This document shows positions 1 through 12,441 of a stretch of DNA of 64,000 bases, in pieces. The notes beneath the pieces are model-generated. The model searched no databases, had not been told where the DNA came from, and saw nothing but the letters and a program-made list of their open reading frames with translations. Each line of letters starts with the position of its first letter. The first letter of the stretch is position 1. Source of the stretch: Hirudo medicinalis (taxonomy: Eukaryota > Annelida > Clitellata > Hirudinida > Hirudinidae); assembly GCA_011800805.1 (NCBI GenBank), contig MPNW01000303.1, positions 67,218-131,217 on the forward strand, read 5' to 3'. The position numbers and the translations under genes were made by a program.

Positions 1-23
1 ATCATCACCATCATCAACAACAA

Positions 24-103
<80 letters not shown>

Positions 104-208
104 ACAACATCATCATCAACAACAACAACAACATCATCATCATCATCAACATCATCATCAACAACAACAGCATCATCATCATCATCAACAACATCATCAT
201 CATCATCA
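1..208. repeat. (ATC)n/(AAC)n microsatellite
   Basis: The stretch is almost entirely ATC triplets interrupted by AAC and ACC triplets. A second block of ATC/GTC triplets lies at about 356-520. Short open frames here are repeat artefacts rich in Ile and Val. Confidence 0.95.
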
Positions 209-355
209 CATGAAGGTTTCAGCTCGAAGTGACTCCACAATTGAAACGTTCGGACGTCAGCGTATAAAGGCGTCCAACATGTTTCCATGGGAACGACCGG
301 CAACTCGCACAAATGAGTCCCAGCGGAAACTTCAAAATAAAATTTTAAAAAAAAT

Positions 356-399
356 CAGTATCATAATCATCATCATCATCACCGTCGTTATCATCATCG

Positions 400-431
<32 letters not shown>

Positions 432-520
432 ATCAGCATAGTTGTCATCTCCTACATCATTCTACAATTTCCACCTAATCATCTCATCATCACAACCAAA
501 TTAATCATCATCATCACCAT
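356..520. repeat. (ATC/GTC)n microsatellite
   Basis: Degenerate ATC and GTC triplets, the second block of the repeat that opens the window. The open frame through it encodes only Ile/Val runs and is not a gene. Confidence 0.85.
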
Positions 521-808
521 CATTACCAGCATCCGTCGTCATCAGTTATCAGCTCCGTCAACTTCCGATTGACCTTGTAGTCCGAAGAAGTTGAAAGTTC
601 AAAGGTTATCAGTGGCGCCCGAGGCTTATGCTTTTGCGATCTAGCAATTGAAAACGAGGTTCAACAATTGCATAGTCGCAAGAGTGTCCGTCTTGGCCGC
701 CCGACAACGACCAAGTTCTTTGGAAGATATTTTCAATTTGCCTCGTTAAATGTTTCATTATATTTTATAAACTGACTTCTTTTTTCTTTCATTTAATGCT
801 TTTTGGAT

Positions 809-928
809 AGATGGATGGACGGATGGATTGATGGATGGATTGATTGATGGATTGATTGATGGATTGATTGATGGATGGATGGATGGACGGACGGACGGAC
901 GGATGGTTGGATAAATGGATGAATGGAT
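809..928. repeat. Tetranucleotide repeat (GATG/GATT/GACG)n
   Basis: Units of GATG change to GATT and GACG variants along the tract, so this is an old, diverged tetranucleotide array. Confidence 0.9.
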
Positions 929-1107
929 GTATGACTTATTTTAGATTTTTATTCAAAAATAATTGTAAAAAGTTGCTAATTCACGAAATTATTCGGAGTT
1001 CGGTCTCGTTTTATGAGTGATATTAATTGACCAACATATTCGGTCAGTCCACCTTTTGAGTTACTCAGGCAAAAACCTTTTTACAGAGAACTGAAATCAA
1101 TCGTACC

Positions 1108-1222
1108 CACCCACTCACCCACTAATAACACCCACCCACTCACTCACTCACTCACTCACCCACTCACTCACTCACTCACTCGCCCACTCGCCCACCCACT
1201 GATTACACCCACCCACCCACCT
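1108..1222. repeat. (CACT/CACC)n tetranucleotide array
   Basis: Runs of CCCA and CTCA units form a C/A-rich strand bias across about 115 bp. No coding potential is seen. Confidence 0.9.
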
Positions 1223-2012
1223 GGCCACCCATTGGTTCTGTTTTGAATTAATAGCGCAAGTTCATCAAAAAACAATCTAAGAAAAGGAAAAGATCGGTAT
1301 TAATAACAACTTAGAACTTCTAATGGATGATGGCGATGATTGGAATGATGACGACGATGACGATGACCATAATGATGATGGCGATGATGATGGCGAATGC
1401 CACTTAGACTATTGCAGTGATGACGCCGTCACTATGACAACGGTTACTGCGGTAGCGATGGCGATGAGCGGTATGATGAATAAATACTAATGGCCATGAT
1501 TGATGAGCCTGGTAGTGATTACATCAGTGAAGATGATTATGCTGGCAGTTGACAGGAGCTGGTCGTAAATAATATCCTGCCTGCTCGATCTCAATTTACT
1601 TTGACGGCCACGAACGCAAAATATTTCCGGGTTTTTGCGCCTGTGCAGTGCGCGGCACTCCCAAGAACCCATGTAAGGGAAAATAATTAGGGACTATGCG
1701 ACCACCGAGTATCGACTCGGACTTGAGTTTCTACGGGGCAGAGCCACAAATAAGTATTGTACCTGACAGAGTCCAAGCCCTCTCTTGGTCATTCCGGTCT
1801 GACAGTCTGACTTCCTGACTGCTTCACAGGAATAGAATCAGTGGTGGAACAGGTGGATTCGAGGGACGTGTATGGACTCCAATAGGGCAGTGGCGAATCG
1901 TACTTACAGCTCATTCAAATGAACTTTAAACCGTCAGACCAGGTCCTGGTTTTAAAACTCAAGCCGACACTGCAGTAATCTCCAAGAGATTTGCCAGCAA
2001 ATCGATCAATCT

Positions 2013-2077
2013 GCCATTTTGTCACGTGACCGATTGAGCGGCCATTTTGCGACGATGGCGTCACACATAATCACGTG
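2013..2077. promoter_or_regulatory. Cluster of CACGTG E-boxes and GCCATTTTG (YY1-like) motifs
   Basis: GCCATTTTG occurs at 2013-2021 and 2041-2049, a reverse-oriented GATGGCG lies at 2054-2060, and CACGTG at 2023-2028 and 2072-2077. In animals CACGTG is bound by bHLH-Zip factors and GCCATNTT by YY1-type factors, and the pair is common in TATA-less promoters. No transcript start or gene is visible next to it, so the regulatory role is inference. Confidence 0.3.
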
Positions 2078-2383
2078 ATTAAGCTCTCTGATCCTATTCG
2101 TCATAGTTAGGCTTAATCCCGAGCCCAAAGACATGTAATCACGAAAACTCATTGCCTCACACGAAGACAGGGCCAGGAGAGAAGGGGGACACTGAAACCT
2201 CAATCAAAAAAGCGATTGAAATATGCAGCACCAGGGGTAATCCTTGTCCTCGACTATCAGGTTTGTGACTTGTTGATAACACCGTTCGTTCGTGCTGAAT
2301 CGATTTTACAGGTAAACGAGCAAAAGGCAATAATCGACGTATCGGAATAACATTTATATCATTTATATCGTAATATTACAGCA

Positions 2384-2385
<2 letters not shown>

Positions 2386-2440
<55 letters not shown>

Positions 2441-2474
2441 TAATAATAACAATAATAATAATAATAATAATAAC
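2386..2474. repeat. (AAT)n microsatellite
   Basis: About 30 AAT units with a few AAC interruptions. The poly-Ile frame on the minus strand comes from this tract. Confidence 0.95.
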
Positions 2475-3722
2475 AATAACATATTGAAGGCAAATAACAA
2501 ATTCCCTTCGAGAAGAAAATTCGTCAAACTTCGATTTTTCGAAAATAATATTTTTTTTGGTTCGTTTCAAATGAAAACTGATCGTTCCCTGCAAAAACCA
2601 CTGGAAATTTTTTTCAAATTCTTCATCATTTTCCGAGCTGAGAAGTGCTCCGACAAGAACAATGATCAAGCATCGGCCACCCCTCCCACCTTTCATCTAT
2701 CCGCTTCGTAGGCCGACCATACATTTCACTTGTTCTTGCTTAAAACAACATAGCCAGTGACACATTCCATTAGGGACACATAATGTCAGAGGCAAGAAAC
2801 CATAGGCGAGGTGTCGGTCTCCGGTTTTCCAAAGTGTTTTGAATCATCCATTAATTATCGGCGAACTTCTCCTTTAAGTTAGTTCGGGTCTTCCATGCTT
2901 CAGAAGGTCGACTTCAACAATCAGCTTCTGAAAGGATGTGAAGTCTTCCGAGTTCAAGGTCAATTCTGATTCTGGGGAGTCTGTGTTCGAAGCAGACTCC
3001 AGTTTTGCATTTCTGATTTATGAATCTGATGTTCCTTTCGCTCATGGTTTGAATATCTGATGCCGATTGAGAAAGGTTTACACAAGAGACGAATGTGTGA
3101 AAAACACAGAAAATAGGAGACATTTTGTTCAAACAAAAAAGCATCTAATAAAATTGCTTTTTAATAAGTTGAGCAAGCTAAGAACATTCCTCTAAATGTT
3201 TCTCATCTTTTTGAAAAGTGCAGAATTCAATTTGGTTTTTTTTTAAGAGGTTTTATTGGTGCTCACAGAAGCAAGAAGAGCAAATAGTAGGTGCTCAATA
3301 GAAGGAAGTCGTTGGGATTAAAATGCTTGGGATTTGGGGCGTCTGTATTTGATTTTCATAATTTATGTTTTGTTTAAAAATGAATTATGAAAATAAACTC
3401 AATGTTGAATTTGCCGGTAGCCAGTGTAACAAAATTATGATAAAGCTAACCGATGAGTGGACAAAGCTATGCTTCCATATTTTCCAATTTTTTTCCATCA
3501 ACTCCAACCGCAGACCTATTTCCAGCGTTGTAATTAAGCTGGAGAATTCCTTGTGGATTTGGGAAGCGCGTGTCAAATGACATAAGAAAGGCATATTACT
3601 GAGATCTTGACTTAACATAAAATATAAAGCATAAAATCATAACTGAGTAGAAATGAAGTTTTATCCTGGTTTTGGCCTACCTGAGCGCCCTGAAGCAAAA
3701 GTTGTCAAAGCGTGCACGGGCC

Positions 3723-3749
3723 TCCCCTTCCCAGTAAGTGGGAAGGGGA
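3723..3749. other. Perfect 11-bp inverted repeat with 5-nt loop
   Basis: The arms 3723-3733 and 3739-3749 are fully complementary around the loop GTAAG at 3734-3738. They sit in a locally GC-rich island. RNA from either strand could form a stable hairpin. No neighbouring features tell what it does. Confidence 0.5.
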
Positions 3750-4503
3750 TTGAAGGCAGGTGGGTGCCTCAACCTGGTGCGATTCTGTCCCCCCACGTGG
3801 GCAGCCCACTCAACAAATTACATGCCAGAATTTTATGATAAATAATATAAAGTTTTATGGAATCTTTGGGAGTCTTTGGCGACCTGACATCCTACTGCAA
3901 TTTTAATAATCAAGCATTTTCCAAATTTAAAAGTTGAATTTTAAAGACCACGTCTTTATGAATTTTGGTGATGATTTTGAGATTATTAATATTGAACACG
4001 TGAAGAGGCCATGAAATCATCAAATCGAAATTATAAGAAATAAATTGTGGCACAATCATTTTATTAAAGAACCTTGAAACAATGATTGATAAAAATACTT
4101 TAATTTCCAGGTAATTGCTATCTGCGGTCACGCAATGACAAATTCACAAATTTGAACAAATGCAACAAATTAAAAAAAAACCAGTAATTCAAATCAACAA
4201 TTCCCCGACAATAGGGGAGCAGGTCGAAGTTGAATGTAAGTCAAACACTTGGTAAGTTAAACACTTGGTGCATTTGATAATTTAAAGGTAGCTACAAAAT
4301 TAATCTTAGCACGACAAAATAATCTGTAAAATTCTGCTCGGGATGAAGTCCGTTCTATTGAAATCAGTCTCGACATCAAATCGACCGACGACGGTCGACT
4401 CGGCATTAAATCCGACTCTTAAGAACAATCTGCAGGTTGACTTCCCGACGTCCGTCAAGACCGGAATCGACGGCTTCCGTGAAATTAGGGAGCATCTCCG
4501 GGT

Positions 4504-7500
4504 TCACTGGAATCGAGCCGGTCGATCCAGATACTCCTCCGCCTGGTTGCTCCCCTGGAAGCTTCTCTTGATGTCCACCCTCGGACGGGCCGCGAGGACC
4601 GGTTCGAGGCCGGGATAATCGACCCCCGCGCAAAACGAGAGGTCGAGTAGTTCCAATGCTTGACATCTGTCAAGGAGTCTGAAATTAAGAGGAAAAAGAA
4701 GATTTGTCAAAGGACAGGCAATTACATCGAGGAGATGGAGAATATCGGACAAAATCTCCGGCCGACCCGACATTCGCGAGCGAATGTTATTCAAAATATA
4801 ATTAGATTTGTTTTTGTAAAACAAAGTCAATTAGAATTCCAATTAGAACGACCACGGTCAATTTAAGTGGTCCTTTGTTCTTTCAGAAATTGTTTTAGCC
4901 GGACATTAGTTTAATAAGTTTAAATAATTTTGTTCGAGATTCAATTAAGTCTCGGTCGATGCACGCAAGGATCTTAAGATAGCTTCGGATCAAACAAACA
5001 AACCAACGAATTTAGGTAAATAACAACAGGAATAAGCAATAATTGTCCAAGTTTCAAAAGTAATACGACAACTCGATCGATCAAATGAAAGTTTCGAAGG
5101 CCGACAGCCGAATGGCAACCAGGAACTTTTCAACGGTTAACAAAAAAAAAAGTTAACCACAAATGCTGAATTTAAAGATGTCGTGTGGTAATGGAAGTGA
5201 CAATGACAAAGCACTGCATAAATACTTAACGCGAACAAAAAGAATGTGAAAGTTTCCGACGTACTTTCCAAACACCGCCGGAAAAATACTCGAGGCAATT
5301 AAAATGGAACCTCAGTATGGAGCCGTTGGTGATTTCTCGAGTGCCAAGGACGTCCAGTTGTTCCAAGTGCTGACAGTTCAGAGACAGCAGGTCGAGGTCG
5401 GCATTGCAAAGACCTCTGCAAAGCAATTTACAAGCTTAATCCAACTTTTCGGGAAAGCGGCTACCTTTAATAACGATCCCAAAATAAAAAAGATTTTAAT
5501 TTAATTTTTATAATTTTTATTTTAATAATTTTCAATCACAAACAAATTATGACTTCAATTTTCCTGAAAATTAATACAATTCGATAAATAAGAGTTTGTA
5601 GAACAAACAAAAACTTCACAAGAGATTTAACGCGAGGCGCCATCTGTCGTGTGCAACTCAAATCGTGCCTCCAAATGCCATTTTAAACCACATTAAACAC
5701 AAATCTATCAGATTACATTAATTGCATTCAATTGAATTAATGTTAATTGTTGTTAATAATGTTCCAACATTAGGTACCTGTTGGCAGTGACAAAGAGCTT
5801 CCTCAGGTTCGGACAATGTTCGGCAATTTCCCTGAAGCATCCTTCCTTGGACTTTAATTGGCTGCTTAAACATTACATTCGTCTTCCGATTAAGTGCAAG
5901 GCATGACATCGGACACGACATCGTCACAATGCAATTCATTTGTGAAATCGATCGCACTTTCATGATTTATCATCTTTCGAGTGATCAAAGACATCGTTTG
6001 ATCCACTTCGATCCCTTATCATTATGTAATTATTAATTGTTTCGTCGTTAAGTAACCTTAACAAACAAACAAACAAACAAACAAACAAACAAACAAACAA
6101 ACATCACCAAATGACTCGATCACGACACAAGAGCTCGTTCCATCTTCCGCGAACTTACCACCATCCCAGATCCAGCTCTTCCAGCTTCCCGCACCCTCTG
6201 ACCAGAGCAGAGAGACCGACGGACGTGAGACCTCGAGATCTCCAGAAATCAACCGATCTAAGATTTCTTGGAAAAGAAATTGCAGTGGTAATTAACAAGT
6301 CGTGTTCATCGGAGTGCAACAACATTTCTCTGTGATGATTTGCAAGTGTCACTTTTGTGAATGTTGAGTGATTAGAAAAGAAAATAAGACAACTATTGCT
6401 GCAATTACAGTTAAAATCATGTATTTCAAACAAATTAAATATATCGTATCATATATTCTAATTAATCAATATCTTATCAATATTCATCAATATAATTATC
6501 AATATTCTAATTAATGATCAAAAAAATAAAATCATGAACTCCAAATGGTTTTGAAAGTTGTTTCTGAAGGAAATTACGATCGATCTTACGGGCACGATCT
6601 TGCCAGTTCTTGGGCAACTCTGTTGCAGTCGATGTTGTTGGTGCACGACCCTAAATTCAGGTGCTCCAATTTCTGGCACGACCTAAAATGAACAAATTGA
6701 ATAAATGAAAGACGACATTAATCGCGTTAATATAGAAACAAATTATGTCGTAATTGATGAAAATGTATTTTAATCATCAATTCAACATTTGAAAATATCA
6801 AGAATAAAATCGACAAATAAACATTCTGTAGATTTAATGTAAAAAAAAATCAATTATGAACCAGAGATTAAGCACTTTCTTTTTAGTCGAGCCCGACCCG
6901 AACATATGAAAATCGATCGAGCGCGAACGTCGGCTAATATTAATTAATATTAATTAATACGTTATTAAAAACGTCGTCACCTGGCAATCTTTACGAGGGA
7001 ATCCGTGTCGACGAGCGTCCTGTACAAATCCAGGACCCTCAACTCTCTGAGCGAGGCTAGGCAGGCAAAGGAACTTCCTTTTGCTCTCTGACATGACTGA
7101 AGTCTCAACTCTGAAAGTTACGGTAAATGCGGAGACACGAATGCCCTTACGAAAGACATAAAAATGTAAGTAAAACTTAACCTTACTTAACTGCATAAGT
7201 CCTAGTAAGAGTTTAATATTGTTAGCTATAGTTATAATATAGTTATAATTAGTAATTCGGTTTTGGGATGATGTAATCTCGTACCTCTCACGAAAACCGG
7301 GCCACCGCTTTTTTTGAAGGTCGAGTCGGTACATTTCGACGACCATTTAAACATCGAACTTAAACCAATCGAGGTATGATTAGTCAACTTAGAAAACTAT
7401 AATTGATTATAAATTGAAGCCCGATGTAAGATTCTCTCATAAAACAAGCAGATCCAATACCTCTGAGGTTGTGACAGTGCAAGGAGATGGTTTCAAGAGT

Positions 7501-10500
7501 GAGGCAGTCGACAAAAGGACAACAGTTCAGCCTCAAACAAGTCAGCGTCGGTCGAGGTTCGCTCAGGCAACTGAGGCATCAGTAAATTCATTCAATAATT
7601 AGGTTCATAATTCATTATTAATAGCCAATAATTCCAACTAACTTAACAAATTACACTTTTTTGGCATGCACCACATTACATTTCAAAATTACAACTGCCT
7701 AATTACAATTAAATAATTTGAAACAAAGTTTCAGTCTCATCACCAACCTCAGGAAAGCAGAGTTGCTGACGTTACTGCACCAAGACAGGTCGACTTCCCT
7801 AAAGCGTTTGAACTTCTGCGACATCGTTGCTAAGACGTCGTCCGTTATCTAAAAAGACAACCGGTTAATTAACAACTTTATCATTAAAATTAGTGGTAGA
7901 ATGTATGCCGTCAGTGACCTTAGCAAAAAAAAACATTTAAAAAGTTCTCAGTAAAATTGTTGACAAGCACTCACGATGTTTAAGAAATATTTTGACAAAA
8001 CAAACCAAATGCCAATATGGCTGAAGGTCCAGTTCGTAGAACTGCGTCTCGTCGATGCAGTGCTGAGAAAAAAATCTGCAAGCAAATTACTGGGGATGAA
8101 TGTCAAGACATTTACAATTTACAATTATTTTTTTTTTACATTTACAATCGATTTCAGAAACTTCTTGGTTGATAGTTAGTTGATCTCTGAAATAATTTCT
8201 GGAACAATTCCATGCAGCCTTAGAACTAAAATGTTTACGTAAATATTGTCGTCGAAGAACAAACTTGCCGCTCATGGCATCGATTGTCAAATAATAACAA
8301 ATAAATATCAGAGAATAATATTGCACTGTAAATTGACAGAGCTGAGAAAAGAGCAAGCAATAACAGCTGGAAATAAAGCAGTTTTTACATTCTCAGGTTG
8401 TAAACAAAGATCGACAATTATTCCTCGTCACCTGCACGTTGAACACAAACTGCACAGAGACTTCAGGTCGAGATAATCAAAAATTATCTTCAAAATCTCC
8501 ATCTACAAAAACATGTGAATGTTTGTTGGAATTAGAAATTTCATTTAATATTTTCATTTAATAATTAATCATAATCAATTAATCATTATTAAAATCATCA
8601 GAATTGCATTCCAATTATAAATCTCCTCCTAAATCAAAGGAGCGATTATTCTCCGAATTTCCCTAATACAATGAAATTGGCTCGCTGCAAAGGGTGCAAC
8701 GTAAAAGCTCGAATTCATCTGATTCGTGAATCTGGTAAATTTGATGATGCAGCCGAACAATCGTCGCCTTCGTCCGTCAGACGAATTCGACATCGTACGA
8801 GTGCGAACGACAAACGAAAGGAACTCGAGAGCACGTTCACACTAAGCTCGTTCAAAATGATTAGCAGAAATCGTCGTCGACGTCGCAAAAGCTACCGAGT
8901 ACGAAATAATCGACCGAATTATTAATTCAAACAAAAGACGAGGAGGCTCGAAACGATTCAATTTAACATTAAATGAATTAAACATGTAATGTTATTAAAG
9001 TAAATTTATTGAGCCAAGGATTCACCAAATCCTTCCACCTTTCCCTCGAGAATTTCAAATCATCGAACGGTAAAAACTCACGGGCAGCCTGAAGAAGGCA
9101 CAATTGTGGTCTTCAAAGTCCTTCCGACTCCCTGAAGACGTTTCATTTGACGACTCGTCGCCCGTCGAAGCAGATAGTTCCCCGTCGTTTTCGGGTCTCG
9201 TCCTTTCATCGGCAGGTACGTCGACTGACGAACCGAGACCGTCATCGTCGTCATCGCTGGCTAAGACGACGACAAGTTTAATTACGTTACTCCATCACTC
9301 TTTGGTTCGATGAAAAACTCACTGTTTTGACCATTGACGTGCAAAGACCGAACGACCGAGTTTGAAGAAAATGACTCAAAAGCAGGGAAGCGTCGCGAGT
9401 CATGCCGATCACAGCGAGAGTGTCGATGGGACTCGACATCTTTCGATCGGACGTCGCTCGCCGGCAGGGTTCCGGTCAGTCTCACGGCGTCCAGCTCCGC
9501 ATAATAGGGGAGGTGAGAGTGATGGAACTCGATTCTTAAGCGACTGCGGAAAAAAGCGTTCGACTTTATCACGTGCACTCCAAGTTCTCAAACCGAGCCA
9601 CGTGCATTCATGTGCAGAATTCATTTTAAAATGTTGCTGACCGTTTAAATTAGAAACGAAATCAATAAATAAGCATGACCTGGTATAAAATGGACATTTT
9701 CTGAGAGATCGAGGACTGAATATCCGAGCAGCTCTGGGCGGAGCTTGAGGCGAACCCTCCCACAAGACGTGCCACCTGAAATCACCGCAAAATATTTTGA
9801 TCGAGTACGAATTTCAATCGCTATCATCATTACCTCGGCGGCAGTTCCCCCGATTTGTCGCAGGCCAATATCCTGACGACTGCACCGGGATTGTAAGTTT
9901 CAAAAACTTCGATGCTGGTGGGAAGGACAGAGTGTTCAAAGGAGAGCTCTTGAGAAATTATTCAAAGTGGATTACATTAAGAACTCATAATTAACATAAT
10001 CGATTATTCATAATTATGTCCTTTGCCTCTCATCGTCGTCATTATTATTTTGTTCTTTAGTGCAATTTGTTGAAGTTTTTTATTTAACTTGAATAATTTA
10101 CCATATTTAATGACGATTTAATGTTTTAATATTTTTAGTTAATTTGAATAACTCCCTTGCGATGTTTAGTGACGATATAGTCATGGCCATTTACCAACAA
10201 AATCTTGGCTGGAAAATGACCCTCTCGACCTAGAAAAGGCTGCCATAGCAGATGGACACTTCCTCCACCACCTGCCATAAGTTCTCTGTAAGTAATTTTC
10301 GACAGGTTGAGGCATGACTTTCAAAAATACCTCAACTCTTTAAGAATGCTCACATTTTTAGTATTTATTCTCTTCAACAAGTGAGCTATTTCAACAAGTA
10401 TTAATAATGTAAAATTCTTTAAAATCATACCATGACAGCAGCTTGAGTGAAATCCCCATACTGTGAATAAATGTTGCTCCCTCCTTCAAGATTAGACATG

Positions 10501-10679
10501 GTATATGAAATACTGACCTCATTTCCATATTGTGAACTAAAATCTTCCACACGGCAACACCACATCTGCACTTCGCAGCATGTATGTCCCGCTTCGTTCA
10601 GACTTATATCGTCATCAAATTTTGCAATCATATTTTTTTCATGTGTTTCCACAGCTGGGGACGTGGTACTTTTGGCCAT
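4504..10679 (-). CDS. FBXL4: F-box/LRR-repeat protein 4 (FBXL4), 16 exons
   Basis: Substrate receptor of an SCF ubiquitin ligase; in vertebrates FBXL4 acts at mitochondria and restrains BNIP3/NIX-driven mitophagy (family knowledge). Minus-strand exons: (10679)-10431, 10285-10195, 9948-9834, 9775-9680, 9543-9323, 9260-9082, 8502-8432, 8075-8006, 7848-7748, 7570-7461, 7110-6981, 6682-6590, 6266-6159, 5861-5778, 5415-5311, 4678-4504. Every junction keeps phase. The order is an N-terminal segment with FSSQYGNEVSISYTM, a discoidin-like region with FETYNPGAVVRILAC, YYAELDAVRL, an F-box (exon 7), then LRRs with ELDLQPYW, VLDLYRT, LEELDLGWC, LEQLDVLGTRE and LELLDLSFC. Length is about 665 residues from the ATG at 10679, against about 620 in human. 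The start is uncertain: a shorter in-frame ATG lies at 10565. About 16 residues extend past the usual C-terminus. Exon 15 uses a weak GTTCCA donor. Confidence 0.95.
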
Positions 10680-12441
10680 AAAGATAAATCTAAATGACTG
10701 TGGTTGGTCTTACGTTCCTGAGTGGAATGAGAAAATGAATAATCGTCAACAAATCAGATTTGAGCCTGATAGCTCTTGCTTTATTCGAATTCTGCATAAC
10801 CTTCAAACCATTTAAATCTGATTCGAGGAAAGGGTTATTTTATCAAAATAGTATTAACTAGAAGTAATAAATCCCGCCCTCCTCAGGGCATCGGGCAACT
10901 CACAAGTAAACAACAATACTGCTAATTGCCGAAAGTAGAATAAGTAAAAATAAATAACATGATAAAGGTTGCAAAATTTTCCGTATCAAGTCGTTTTCTG
11001 TTGATTTCAATTGTCAGTGAAATTTTCAAACGCATTAAAAATATATATCCAATACATTAAAATAGCTAGCGAACGGCAAGCTGGGTAATTACAAATATTA
11101 TGTGATAAAATAATGGTTTAATAAAACGAGAGTTATTTGAATATTCATTTTATCACTTCCAACTTTCAAAGAAAAATTTTCTTTCGATAAGTCGATTTTT
11201 GTTAAAAGTTTGTTTTTTTTAAATGTTGTTTCTATAATTATTCCCTGGAGCCAAAGTGATATTAATTATTTTAACTTGTCATATTTAAACTATTTCACTT
11301 TGAATGTCAAACTTTTAGTGGTCTGATGGTAAAACGTTTACACGATTTGCACCATTTGGTTTTGACTTTTTCGGCAACCTCACACAGACGAGGGTTATGT
11401 TTAACTCATTGACTGCAAGTGGAAACTCTTTGAGTAGACCGCGAGATCCTTGTCATCATAACTTTAGCATTGGTCTGAATCAAAACATTGAAAATTATTA
11501 TATAATTAAGTTTAGGTGTTTATTATATTTTAATATAATATCCTGTAAAATATATAAAATATCCTGTAGTTTAGTTGTAGACAATAAACGGACATACTAG
11601 TAAGGATACAACAACTGGAAACGTTCTTTGAATATTTCATACCTCCATAGTGCTTAAAATATTTTAAATATTTTTATACAAATTTTGTATCCAGGAGTAT
11701 AGTAGTAATGAAGCATCTTATGCAAACCTTTGACCATTTGAACACGTTACGAGGAACGCAGCAGTGTTTCTGAACATCATCGCAACAGAGACTGGAATCA
11801 TATTTAACCAATTTTGCGCAACTTAAAACGATCTCGTTGCCCTAGACACTGATGTACTCCAAAGTGTCTCTGTAGTCTACATGGATACAGGAATCTGTAA
11901 AAGAATAATGTTGTGGTCCGGTTATGTTAAAAATACAATTGGAATGTTTAAGTGATACTAGATGAAGAAATTGTGGAATCAATTATGGATCCTTTAATGA
12001 AACTAGTAGAGAAAGTTCCTGTCTTGGAAGAAAATGAAATTGTTTCTGCAATGGTCATGATGAGGATTATTAACAAAGAATCGGCAGTTTTATAATTTTA
12101 GCGCCTAGTATGTTAGTATATTTTATTAAATAAAAATTACCAATTGTCAAATTTGAAGTTTGTTTATAAGTAAAATAACCGAAATAGAGAGCGTGCTTCA
12201 ATTTAAATTGAATATTTAAATTATTTATTAACTAAGTTATACCTAACTTTCAGCAAGGCTGAGCAAAATGATGCAGAAACTTTGCTGCTGCAGCTGAGAG
12301 TTTCAAGTGGAAGCATTACTGATAAATCACGTTTTATGCCCAACGGTGTTATACGTGGGATTTCTGAGCGCAATACATTTGGCAACATTCTTTTATAAGA
12401 TTTATCAAGTTCGATATATTATCTACATATTTTTTTTTAAA
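10680..12441. other. Divergent intergenic region between FBXL4 and SMYD4
   Basis: AT-rich, 1.8 kb, separating the 5' ends of the minus-strand FBXL4 and the plus-strand SMYD4, so it presumably carries both promoters. I see no CpG-dense core, conserved exon or repeat in it. FBXL4 5' exons may be hidden here. Confidence 0.5.

Larger units (their letters stand above)
1..4503. other. Repeat-rich region without recognised gene
   Basis: Besides the microsatellites at 1-208, 356-520, 809-928, 1108-1222, 1322-1400 (GAT/GAC) and 2386-2474 (AAT), this stretch holds only short open frames that match no family I recognise and lack paired splice signals. It lies 3' of the FBXL4 gene. Confidence 0.6.

Noticed and set aside
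9362..9640. Plus-strand frames across 8670-9994
   Set aside because: They are antisense to FBXL4 exons, which match the family on the minus strand with consistent splice phases.
12307..12441. Upstream start for SMYD4 adding 45 residues
   Set aside because: The extension is hydrophobic and Ile/Phe/Tyr-rich, unlike the cytosolic N-terminus of the family; the ATG at 12442 fits better, though transcripts are needed.
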